Source: JABFRJ01 sp031365465
Lineage (GTDB): Bacteria > Pseudomonadota > Alphaproteobacteria > Rhizobiales > Hyphomicrobiaceae
Assembly (NCBI GenBank): GCA_031365465.1
Contig: JANLYD010000098.1
Coordinates: forward strand, 1 to 38,108
Direction: 5' to 3'
DNA: 38,108 nt
Shown here: positions 1-6,946 of the stretch, piece after piece
Layout: each line of letters begins with the position of its first letter
Position numbering within the stretch: the stretch's first letter is position 1
Made by a program: the position numbers and the translations under genes
The notes under the pieces: model-generated
Told to the model about the DNA's origin: nothing
The model's input: the letters and a program-made list of their open reading frames with translations, nothing else
The model's database searches: none

Positions 1-1146
1 CGTCTCGATGTTGTTGACGAGCGTCGGGCGGCCGAACAGGCCGACCTGGGCGACGTAGGGTGGGCGATGGCGGGGCAGGCCGCGCTTCCCCTCGATGCTC
101 TCGATCATCGCGCTTTCTTCGCCGCAGATGTAGGCGCCGGCGCCACGGCGGATGTGGACGTTGGTGTGTTTGGTGAGGCCCGCTAACTCAAGCTTGGCGA
201 GTTCGCGTCTGAGTATCTCGATTACGGCCGGGTATTCGTCGCGCATGTAGATGTAGACGTCGGTGGCTTCGACGGCCCAGGCGGCGATCAACATGCCTTC
301 AAGGAAGGCGTGCGGGTTCTTTTCGAGATAGTGGCGATCTTTGAAGGTGCCGGGTTCGCCTTCGTCGCCATTGACGGCCATGACGCGCGGCCCGTTTTCG
401 GCGCGCACAAGCGACCATTTGCGGCCGGTGGGGAAGCCAGCGCCGCCGAGACCGCGCAGGCCGCCGTCGGACAGGGTAGCGATGACGGCCTCCGGCGTCA
501 GGGCTGCAGAGAGGCACTTGCGGAGGACGGCGTATCCGGCTGCCTTTTCATAGGCGGCGAGATCGACGTAGGCGGGAATATCGGCGTGCACGTGGCCGGA
601 TGCGACGAGTTCCCTGGCCTTGGCAACGGTCGCGTGGTCGACGTGATGATGGCCGACCTCAATGGCGGGGGCTGTATCACACGAACCAATGCAGGGCGCG
701 CGGACGACGCGGACATCGGCCAGGGACTCTTTTTCCAAGGCCAACCGCAGGGCTTCCGAGCCGGCCAGCATGCATGAGAGTGAGTCGCAGACGCGGATAG
801 TAATCTTGGGCGGGCGTGGTTCGCCGTCCATCACGACGTCGAAGTGAGCGTAGAAGGTGGCGACCTCGTAAACTTCGGCCATTGGAATGCGTATGAGTTC
901 GGCCAAGCCGTGCATGTGGCTGGCGGGCAGGCAATGCTCGGCATCCTGGATCTTGTGGAGGTACTCGATCAACAACGCGCGTTCGTAGGGCGCATCGCCG
1001 ATCAGTGCCTTGACTGCCGCAACCTCGGCTTCGCGCAGCACGCGGCCCTTCGGATAGAGCGGTGCATTGCGCCGGCCCGCGCCCGGATGCACCGAGCGAC
1101 GCTGGACGAGCGCGCGGGCTCCACTGTCGGCGGGCTGCTTCGACAT
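1..1146 (-). CDS. fdh1B: NAD-dependent formate dehydrogenase beta subunit, NuoE-NuoF fusion (3' end outside window)
   Basis: This is the electron-transfer subunit of a soluble formate dehydrogenase. It carries electrons from the formate-oxidising alpha subunit through Fe-S clusters to FMN and NAD+. Reading from 1146 leftward gives 382 codons without a stop. The first ~160 residues form a NuoE-like thioredoxin fold with the 2Fe-2S ligand pairs CDSLSC and CIGSC. A NuoF-like domain follows, with GLRGLGGAGFPTGRKW, VNGDEGEPGTFKDR and GAGAYICGEESAMIESIEG, the FMN/NADH-site signatures. The C-terminal 4Fe-4S part lies outside. Fused beta subunits of about 570 residues are known from Methylobacterium Fdh1B; in FdsGBA-type enzymes the NuoE part is a separate protein. 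The start is set by AAAGG nine bases upstream of ATG. No other gene precedes it after its promoter, so it probably opens the operon, with the alpha subunit beyond the left edge. It could instead belong to another NAD-reducing complex, but the fusion and the antiporter next door favour formate. Confidence 0.88.
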   Translation of the reverse strand, partial: MSKQPADSGARALVQRRSVHPGAGRRNAPLYPKGRVLREAEVAAVKALIGDAPYERALLIEYLHKIQDAEHCLPASHMHGLAELIRIPMAEVYEVATFYAHFDVVMDGEPRPPKITIRVCDSLSCMLAGSEALRLALEKESLADVRVVRAPCIGSCDTAPAIEVGHHHVDHATVAKARELVASGHVHADIPAYVDLAAYEKAAGYAVLRKCLSAALTPEAVIATLSDGGLRGLGGAGFPTGRKWSLVRAENGPRVMAVNGDEGEPGTFKDRHYLEKNPHAFLEGMLIAAWAVEATDVYIYMRDEYPAVIEILRRELAKLELAGLTKHTNVHIRRGAGAYICGEESAMIESIEGKRGLPRHRPPYVAQVGLFGRPTLVNNIET

Positions 1147-1226
1147 TTATACAAGCCTTTGACGAAACTTGGCATTTATCGCAGGAGCGACGCTCGATCG
1201 ACAAAGCGCACGCTAAACCTGGTTTC

Positions 1227-1263
1227 TTGGCATACCATATGCCAATTCGCCTGAATATGTCGA
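1227..1263 (-). promoter_or_regulatory. Putative fdh promoter with palindromic operator over the -10 box
   Basis: Positions 1227-1245 hold a perfect 8-bp inverted repeat with a 3-nt centre, TTGGCATACCATATGCCAA. On the minus strand it contains TATGGT (1239-1234), a plausible -10 box. TCGACA (1263-1258) lies 18 bp upstream as a -35. Transcription would start near 1227, giving a leader of about 80 nt before the fdh ATG. A 16/19 match with the same geometry lies before oxlT. The TTGG...CCAA dyad resembles operators of GntR/FadR-type repressors; that family assignment is an inference. Confidence 0.55.
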
Positions 1264-1265
1264 GA

Positions 1266-1303
1266 CGCATCCGACTGGGACCATCAAGTGCCGGTCGGAT
1301 GCG
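1266..1303 (-). terminator. Hairpin just downstream of oxlT
   Basis: A perfect 10-bp inverted repeat, CGCATCCGAC (1266-1275) with GTCGGATGCG (1294-1303), begins 19 nt beyond the oxlT stop codon. On the minus strand no strong U-tract follows, so intrinsic termination is uncertain. A short TTTT follows it on the plus strand. It sits between the end of oxlT and the fdh promoter and could insulate the two units. Confidence 0.4.
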
Positions 1304-1321
1304 GTTTTCGCGACTAGCGGC

Positions 1322-2764
1322 CTAGGCCGTGACGTCTGAGTTGCGGCGGATGACGCGAGCGCGCCAGGGCTTCAGCACCACGAGCGCCAAGAGGGCTGCC
1401 AAGATGTTGGCGGCGGCGGCAATGATGAACACCGTGTCCCAACTGCCTGTCGCCTTCTGCAGCGAATTGCCATAAGGCACGAGAAGCGCGGCTGTTCCCT
1501 TGGCGGTATAAAGCAAGCCTGCGTTGGTGGCTGCGAACTTAGAGCCGAACGTGTCGGTGCACGTCGAGGGGAACAGAGAGTAGATCTCGCCCCAGGCAAA
1601 GAATACGAAGCCCGACAGAAGCACGAACCACACGGGATCAGCGCCGAGCTTATAGAGCGCGTAGATGCCGATGCCCTCCATCATGAAGGCCACGAACATC
1701 GTGTTCTCGCGGCCGATATTGTCCGACACCCAACCAAAGAACGGCCGCGTCAGCCCGTTCAGAATGCGGTCGATAGTGGCGGCGAAGGTTAACGCCGGCA
1801 TGGTCCAGATCAGCAGCGAAACCGGCACCGTGTCGATCTTCAAGTCCTTGGCGATGGGCGACAGGTTGGCCGTCACCATCAAGCCGCCCGCGCCGACGAT
1901 CACGAACATGAAATACATGAGGGTGAACACGGGTTCGCCGCGCGCGATGACGATGCCGCCGCCGATCACGAAGATGAGCAGCGCCAGGGCGAGCGGGAAG
2001 TAGAACAGCTGGCCCATCTGCCACATGACGAGACCGACCACCAGGGCCAGCAGCGAAGCGGCGATCCAGTAGCCGTTGCCACCAATGATCTCGCTCGGTG
2101 AGTATTGCCTGCGTGTTTGAATTACGTTGGCGTTGTTGGTGACGGCTGGGACCTGCCCCGTGCGCGGGGAGTTAATGAAGAATGCCAGCAGGCAGATGAT
2201 GATGCCTTGGCCGATGCCGAAATACAGGAACGTGTCCTGGAAGCCGCTCGACTGGATCATATTCTGGATGGGACTGACGGTCAGCGCGGAGCCGGCGCCG
2301 AAGCCGGCAGCGGTGATACCGGACGCCAGGCCACGTTTATCGGGGAACCACTTGAGGGCGTTGCCGATGCAGGTGCCGTAGACGCCGCCCGCGCCGATGC
2401 CGCAGATGATCATGGAAGAGTAGTAGCCGTCGATGCCGCCCAAGGTCGTGGCGCGCGACGTCATCCACCAACCGAGGCCGCACAGCAGGCCGCCGATGAA
2501 GATCACGACGCGGGGGCCATATTTGTCGACGAACCAGCCTTCGATCGGCACCAGCCACGTTTCGAACAGCACGAAGAGCGTGAATGCGATCTGGATCGAC
2601 GCACGATCCCAGCCGAATTTCTTTTGAATTTCAGGGACGAAGAACGTCCAGCCATATTGGTAGTTGGCGATCATGACCATGGCAACGACGCCGATGATCA
2701 ACTGCAACCAGCGATAGCTTTCGCTGACTCTGCCTTCGCTTGCGGCCATTGTCTGAGTTGCCAT
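1322..2764 (-). CDS. oxlT: MFS oxalate/formate antiporter (OxlT family)
   Basis: A 480-residue inner-membrane transporter of the major facilitator superfamily, about 12 membrane helices, probably exchanging oxalate or a related dicarboxylate for formate. The N-terminal part RWLQLIIGVVAMVMIANYQ, then YGWTFFVPEIQKKFGWDRAS and FETWLVPIEGWFVDKYGPR, closely follows the bacterial oxalate/formate antiporter family. The loop after helix 2 carries the DKYGPR form of the MFS A-motif, and the middle loop reads SPRTGQVP. The reading frame runs open up to 3052, but I chose ATG 2764 because a purine-rich GGGAGAG sits just upstream and the family homology starts there. The adjacent formate dehydrogenase, probably under the same operator, suggests that formate released from oxalate is oxidised to CO2. 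Substrate direction is inferred from family and context. Confidence 0.88.
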   Translation of the reverse strand: MATQTMAASEGRVSESYRWLQLIIGVVAMVMIANYQYGWTFFVPEIQKKFGWDRASIQIAFTLFVLFETWLVPIEGWFVDKYGPRVVIFIGGLLCGLGWWMTSRATTLGGIDGYYSSMIICGIGAGGVYGTCIGNALKWFPDKRGLASGITAAGFGAGSALTVSPIQNMIQSSGFQDTFLYFGIGQGIIICLLAFFINSPRTGQVPAVTNNANVIQTRRQYSPSEIIGGNGYWIAASLLALVVGLVMWQMGQLFYFPLALALLIFVIGGGIVIARGEPVFTLMYFMFVIVGAGGLMVTANLSPIAKDLKIDTVPVSLLIWTMPALTFAATIDRILNGLTRPFFGWVSDNIGRENTMFVAFMMEGIGIYALYKLGADPVWFVLLSGFVFFAWGEIYSLFPSTCTDTFGSKFAATNAGLLYTAKGTAALLVPYGNSLQKATGSWDTVFIIAAAANILAALLALVVLKPWRARVIRRNSDVTA

Positions 2765-3184
2765 GCGATTCTCTCCCACCTTCGCGTTTCCTCGTGACGG
2801 CGCAGCTCTTTGGCCGCGTCCGTCTCTCATCCCGCATTCGCGGGCTGGCAATCGGCGTAAAACAACGTTGTTTGAAAAATGAGCTTTGGGAGCGGAAAGC
2901 GGCATAGACGTCCTTGGGATACCATACACCAATCTAATTTTTTTAAGCAACATGCGTTGCCGACCGCAAAACGATGCGCAACTCGCACGGGGCGCAATCG
3001 TGGCGACGTGTGGCGTGGCAGTGAACGCCGCATTAAAGGTCGGCATTTGCACGCATCCGGTGCCTGCAATGGCTACCGTCCTGACACGATGTGGTCAGAT
3101 ATTCGTCGCTTATGAGCGTTAGTTTTCGCGCTGATGGCTTTGCGTCGACGGATTTTGCGCGACCAGACTGAAAGTGCAATCGAC
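2765..3184. other. Intergenic region between oxlT and the four-helix membrane protein
   Basis: About 420 bp between divergent genes. It holds the oxlT promoter and palindrome (2914-2950) and an A/T-rich patch around 2935-2950. I see no convincing coding sequence. The apparent upstream extension of oxlT (2765-3052) lacks family similarity and is treated as non-coding. Confidence 0.6.
2914..2950 (-). promoter_or_regulatory. Putative oxlT promoter with the same palindromic operator
   Basis: TTGGGATACCATACACCAA (2914-2932) matches the fdh operator at 16 of 19 positions and keeps the outer TTGG and CCAA arms and the central ATACCATA. On the minus strand TATGGT (2926-2921) is a -10 candidate, with TTGCTT (2950-2945) 18 bp upstream as the -35. 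Operator and -10 overlap exactly as at the fdh promoter, so one repressor could block both. The predicted leader is about 150 nt. Confidence 0.55.
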
Positions 3185-5875
3185 ATGTCAGATCGTAGAT
3201 TTCCCCGTGGTGCCGGCGGATCTGGAAACGGCAGCAACGGGGCTGGCGACCGAGGCGGCGACGGTGGGACTCCCGACTTTGGGCTGACGGCGTGGGACGA
3301 GACATCGGAGCACAAGCCGCCGCGCGATTACAAGAAGACGTTCCTGGTGGCCGGTCTCGCGATCCTGTCCTGGGTGGCGACCTACGTCGGCATGCTCGAA
3401 TTGATCGAGGCGAACATCGGTGATCTGCCGATCGTACACAAGGTCATCATCGGCTTCTCGGTCGCCATGCTGATGACCATGGTGGTGTGGCTGCTGGATC
3501 AAATGTTCCAGCCCAACGGCTTCTTTGCCAAACTCGCCTATGCCGGCGGTTATCTGTTTTTGACGATCATTTCGATCGGCTTCGGCTTCGGCTTCTACTG
3601 GAAAGTGCTGGAGAGCCGCGGTGAAGGCACGCGGGGCGCCGAGACTGCAATCGCGTCCGTGCAAGCGCCGCTTCAAACGGCGGCCGCGCGGCTGGAAAGC
3701 CTGCAGACGACGCTGGTTCGTCTCAAGGACGTGTCGCAGTCGAAGGCCGAGGTCGAGCGAACGGCCGGCACGTCGTGCCCAAATTCTAAACCGGGAGACG
3801 GGCCGCGGCGGAAACTGCGCGACGACGATGCTGGGCGCTTCGCGTTCGCGTCCGACTTCGTCAAAGGGCGCATCGGGCAAGTCAAGAGCGACATGGCTGC
3901 GATCGAAGGCGATCTGCAAAAGATCGTGCAGGACGACAAGGCGATCATCGACAAACAGGGCACGCGCAACGAGTTCATGAAAACGATGAACCGCAAGCTC
4001 GACGGCACCGTTACGAATTTCAATGCGTTCCGGGGTGATCCACAACTCAAACAGATCCGGACAGAGTTGGCCGAACGCGCCGACAAGTCTTCCTTCATCG
4101 ATACGCAGGGCAAGCCTTACGCGTGCCCCGATCAGCAGCTCGCAACGATGATCCGCTCAGTGGTGGCGTCGATCGATGCGCTGCCGGTGCTGGACAAGCC
4201 CAAGATCACCACGGTCGAGGGTTCGGACGCGACCATCGAAGCGTTTCGCCGGTTGACTGCGAGTTTCTATGGCTTGCTGTCGTTCAAGCTGCCGCCGTCG
4301 GCGGACGAACTGCGCGAGTTGCAGAAGAAAGCGATCACACAGGCAGAAGCGACGGCAGGCGGTCGTGTCGCCACGTCGAGCGGGGAGCAGGCAGGCCAAG
4401 GCGGCCTGTCGAAGCGGGACTATGTGCCGTTGGCGATCGCGGTGTTCGTCGACCTCTGCCTCTTGCTGGTCTCGATGGGTAAGACCAAGAGCCGGATGCA
4501 AGGGTTGGTGCCGAAGATGAAGGAGGCCGAGCGCGGGCCGGTCATTCAGATCCTGTCGCGCTTCAATGAAATCCATCGGGACCGCCAGATCCGTGAAAAC
4601 TTCGAGATTTTCCGGCACGTCGTGTTCGATTTCAATGGAGACTATTACGCGGCCATTCCGCTGATCGCGCCGTACTCGGTCGATCGCCGGCGTCCGAACT
4701 CCTACGGTCCGGCGGATGTGGAAGCGTTGCAGCAGGAAGCGCATCTGCTCGGCAACTTCTTTACCAGCTTCGAGCAGGAGCGCCTGTTCAGCCGGGTGAT
4801 GATGCCACTGATCCCGACGTCGCGCATTCAGAAGAAGCTTTGGGCGCAGGGGTCCAAGTTTGCCCACGCCGAAGCGTTCCGGCTGTATAAGTTCAAAGAC
4901 GGCGCGTGGCAGGAAATGATCCTCGGTGCCATCATGGGAGCGGCCAAGCGGGTGGAAACCGAAAAGCGCACGCGACGCGTCGAGAACGACGTTTTCAGCC
5001 GGCACACGCCCGGATTTGCGCCGGCACCCAACGGCCAGACTTTCGATCCGCAAAGTGCGGCGGCTGATCTGAGAAGCGCCGACTATCAGGCACACGTCGC
5101 CTCGGCTGCAGCAATGGCCGCGATGGCACGGGACGTGGCACACACGCGGGCCGACCCGGCCTTCCGGCATGATCCCCGCGCGACGGAAGCGTTCGCACCC
5201 AACGTGCCAAGGCCCGGCAACGGCGCGTCGGGCCGGCCAGTGGCGCCGCCACCACCGGCAGCGCCACAGGACACCCGGCGGGGTGCGGCTTTCACGCGAC
5301 AAAGAATGCCTGAGCCGTTGCCAGCCGAGGCCGGACATCGTTTCTCGCCGGGCCCGGGTGTGGGACGCCCTGCCGTTCACAACGAGCCGGTTTTTGCGGC
5401 ACGGACCGAACCGCCAGCGAGCAACCCCGCCAATGCGGCAACGATGGCAGCCAACAGCAACACGGCGACGTTCGAAGCGGCCATTGATGCGGCGACTAAC
5501 GACCCGTCTCGGGACGTCCAAACGGTTACTCAAATACTTGAGCCGGTCGAGGACCGTCACGCCGTGGCGTTCACGGAACGCAGCTTTACGATGCAGTTCA
5601 AGCGCGATGACCTACCGACGAGCTTGACGGCCGCCATCGCTGCTGCGGCAGCGCCGGCAACCCGCATCGATGCGCCGCTGCTCGAGATGGCGCCCGTAGA
5701 GACTAAAGCGGCATTCGACGCAATCGACGGCGCGGCCCTGGAGCGGGAACAGGCGGCCGTTCTGCGCGGTGACGAACTGGCCGGCGCGCCCGCCTGGGAC
5801 GCGGAGACACCCGCCGAGTTCGAAGACGTGGCGACGATGGCGCAAAGGTTCGGCCTCAATCGCCAGCGTGCCTGA
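3185..5875 (+). CDS. Large membrane protein of unknown function, four predicted helices and a disordered tail
   Basis: I do not recognise this 896-residue protein. After a Gly-rich N-terminus (1-35) come three hydrophobic helices at about 53-71, 85-104 and 118-138, then a helical, partly coiled-coil extracytoplasmic region (about 150-400). That region holds three cysteines (around TSCPNSKPGDGPRR and YACPDQQ) that could form a disulphide. A fourth helix lies at about 412-433 (DYVPLAIAVFVDLCLLLVSM). A folded cytoplasmic domain (about 450-610) follows, then an Ala/Pro-rich, probably disordered tail of almost 300 residues. The soluble domain between helices 3 and 4 suggests a sensor, scaffold or envelope role, but nothing catalytic is visible. 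The frame is open from ATG 3134; I prefer ATG 3185 because the extra 17 residues are basic and unlike the rest. A strong terminator follows at 5935. Confidence 0.75.
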   Translation: MSDRRFPRGAGGSGNGSNGAGDRGGDGGTPDFGLTAWDETSEHKPPRDYKKTFLVAGLAILSWVATYVGMLELIEANIGDLPIVHKVIIGFSVAMLMTMVVWLLDQMFQPNGFFAKLAYAGGYLFLTIISIGFGFGFYWKVLESRGEGTRGAETAIASVQAPLQTAAARLESLQTTLVRLKDVSQSKAEVERTAGTSCPNSKPGDGPRRKLRDDDAGRFAFASDFVKGRIGQVKSDMAAIEGDLQKIVQDDKAIIDKQGTRNEFMKTMNRKLDGTVTNFNAFRGDPQLKQIRTELAERADKSSFIDTQGKPYACPDQQLATMIRSVVASIDALPVLDKPKITTVEGSDATIEAFRRLTASFYGLLSFKLPPSADELRELQKKAITQAEATAGGRVATSSGEQAGQGGLSKRDYVPLAIAVFVDLCLLLVSMGKTKSRMQGLVPKMKEAERGPVIQILSRFNEIHRDRQIRENFEIFRHVVFDFNGDYYAAIPLIAPYSVDRRRPNSYGPADVEALQQEAHLLGNFFTSFEQERLFSRVMMPLIPTSRIQKKLWAQGSKFAHAEAFRLYKFKDGAWQEMILGAIMGAAKRVETEKRTRRVENDVFSRHTPGFAPAPNGQTFDPQSAAADLRSADYQAHVASAAAMAAMARDVAHTRADPAFRHDPRATEAFAPNVPRPGNGASGRPVAPPPPAAPQDTRRGAAFTRQRMPEPLPAEAGHRFSPGPGVGRPAVHNEPVFAARTEPPASNPANAATMAANSNTATFEAAIDAATNDPSRDVQTVTQILEPVEDRHAVAFTERSFTMQFKRDDLPTSLTAAIAAAAAPATRIDAPLLEMAPVETKAAFDAIDGAALEREQAAVLRGDELAGAPAWDAETPAEFEDVATMAQRFGLNRQRA

Positions 5876-5934
5876 CGTGCTAAATCTGCGTCAGGCCACA
5901 GCACCGAAAAAAAGAAAAAACTGGTTCGCCGCAA

Positions 5935-5978
5935 AAGCCCTGTTCGGTCGCAAGACGGGACAGGGCTTCATCCTTTTT
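5935..5978 (+). terminator. Rho-independent terminator
   Basis: A 9-bp perfect stem, AAGCCCTGT (5935-5943) with ACAGGGCTT (5960-5968), is followed by CATCCTTTTT. It lies 60 nt after the stop of the large membrane protein and would end its transcript before the next gene. Confidence 0.8.
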
Positions 5979-6086
5979 AAACCGCAATGGAGGCTATACT
6001 CAAACCACAACAAGAGCCGCCGCCACGCCGACCAGAATCGTATCCTGCTGGTGTGACGAAGCGCTCAAATCAGGGACCGTCTTTAG

Positions 6087-6707
6087 ATGCAGATCAAGAC
6101 TCCGCCGCCATTGCCCAGCGTCGTGAAGCGTGAAGACAAGATGGAGACCCTGCGTTCGTTCATTACCGCATATTGGCTGATGCCGCGCCGCGACACCGCC
6201 CTTACTCAAATTACTTTGCTGGCACGATCCGCCGAAAGCCCGGTCGCTCGCGCGCTGGTGACACTCGGACCTGAGATCGCCAAGCGATCGCTCCGGGTGC
6301 GCGCCATTTTTGCACACATGGAACCTGAGAAAACGCCAATTGGCTGGTCGGTTTGTGGACCGCAGATCGCCTTCGAACGCGACCTCCGCTGGGCCAAAAA
6401 TCCGCGTCTGGTGGATGCGCACGAGCAGTTGGTGCTTGGCGACGACACGTGCTGGATCGGCGATTGCATCCGGCGCGATCCGTCGCGCCGCGATGCGTAT
6501 GAACAATTCGTAAACCACAACACGGTGGTTACTTCGCGGATGGCAACATCGTTCGAACGGCTATGGGGCGCCAGCGTCCCGCTACTGATCCGAACCGCTG
6601 GGGGCAACGCAAGCGTGGCGCGGCCGGCGTCGATGGAGGATGCCGGTTTGGCAACCTTACCTCCGCGTGACGACAATTCGGGACCGCTGGTGTCATCGCC
6701 GCACTGA
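6087..6707 (+). CDS. Hypothetical protein, 206 residues
   Basis: I do not recognise this protein. It has no signal peptide or membrane helix. Residues about 20-130 look folded and mixed helical, with a Trp/Cys-containing stretch, LVLGDDTCWIGDCIRRDPSR, whose two cysteines are five residues apart. The last ~45 residues are low in structure. AGGGA lies about ten bases before ATG 6087; a second ATG at 6141 would shorten it by 18 residues. It stands between two terminator-like hairpins (5935 and 6735), so it is probably transcribed alone. Codon use resembles its neighbours and the frame is the only long one on this strand, which supports it being real. Confidence 0.65.
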   Translation: MQIKTPPPLPSVVKREDKMETLRSFITAYWLMPRRDTALTQITLLARSAESPVARALVTLGPEIAKRSLRVRAIFAHMEPEKTPIGWSVCGPQIAFERDLRWAKNPRLVDAHEQLVLGDDTCWIGDCIRRDPSRRDAYEQFVNHNTVVTSRMATSFERLWGASVPLLIRTAGGNASVARPASMEDAGLATLPPRDDNSGPLVSSPH

Positions 6708-6734
6708 CCGAGTTGAATTCGGCGGGTTATTTGA

Positions 6735-6762
6735 AAGGGCGATGCCGGCGGGCGTCGCCCTT
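6735..6762 (+). terminator. Strong hairpin after the 206-residue gene
   Basis: A 12-bp stem with one G-U pair and a GGCG tetraloop (AAGGGCGATGCC at 6735-6746 with GGCGTCGCCCTT at 6751-6762) starts 28 nt past the stop codon. Only a weak T-rich stretch follows (GCTGTATTT), so it may be a terminator or a 3'-end stabiliser. Confidence 0.55.
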
Positions 6763-6946
6763 GCTGTATTTGCCGTGTGTGGATCGCGGAAGTGGGCAAA
6801 AAAACGATAAGTCGAGACAAGCAGGGATAAAGGGCCGTAGCCGGTGGAAAACGGCGATAGCATGTCGCTAGACTGCCACGGTGTGATGATCAATTGTTCC
6901 ACAACGGCGCAGATTGCGCTCATCGAAATGGAACAAGGACCTGCCG

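Noticed and set aside
2765..3052. N-terminal extension of the oxlT reading frame
   Set aside because: It is open but lacks family similarity, includes the predicted promoter and operator, and a better ribosome-binding site precedes ATG 2764.
4157..5560. Long antisense open frame inside the large membrane protein gene
   Set aside because: High GC content leaves few stop codons; the Arg/His-rich product is typical of a shadow frame, as is the similar one at 33955-35337.
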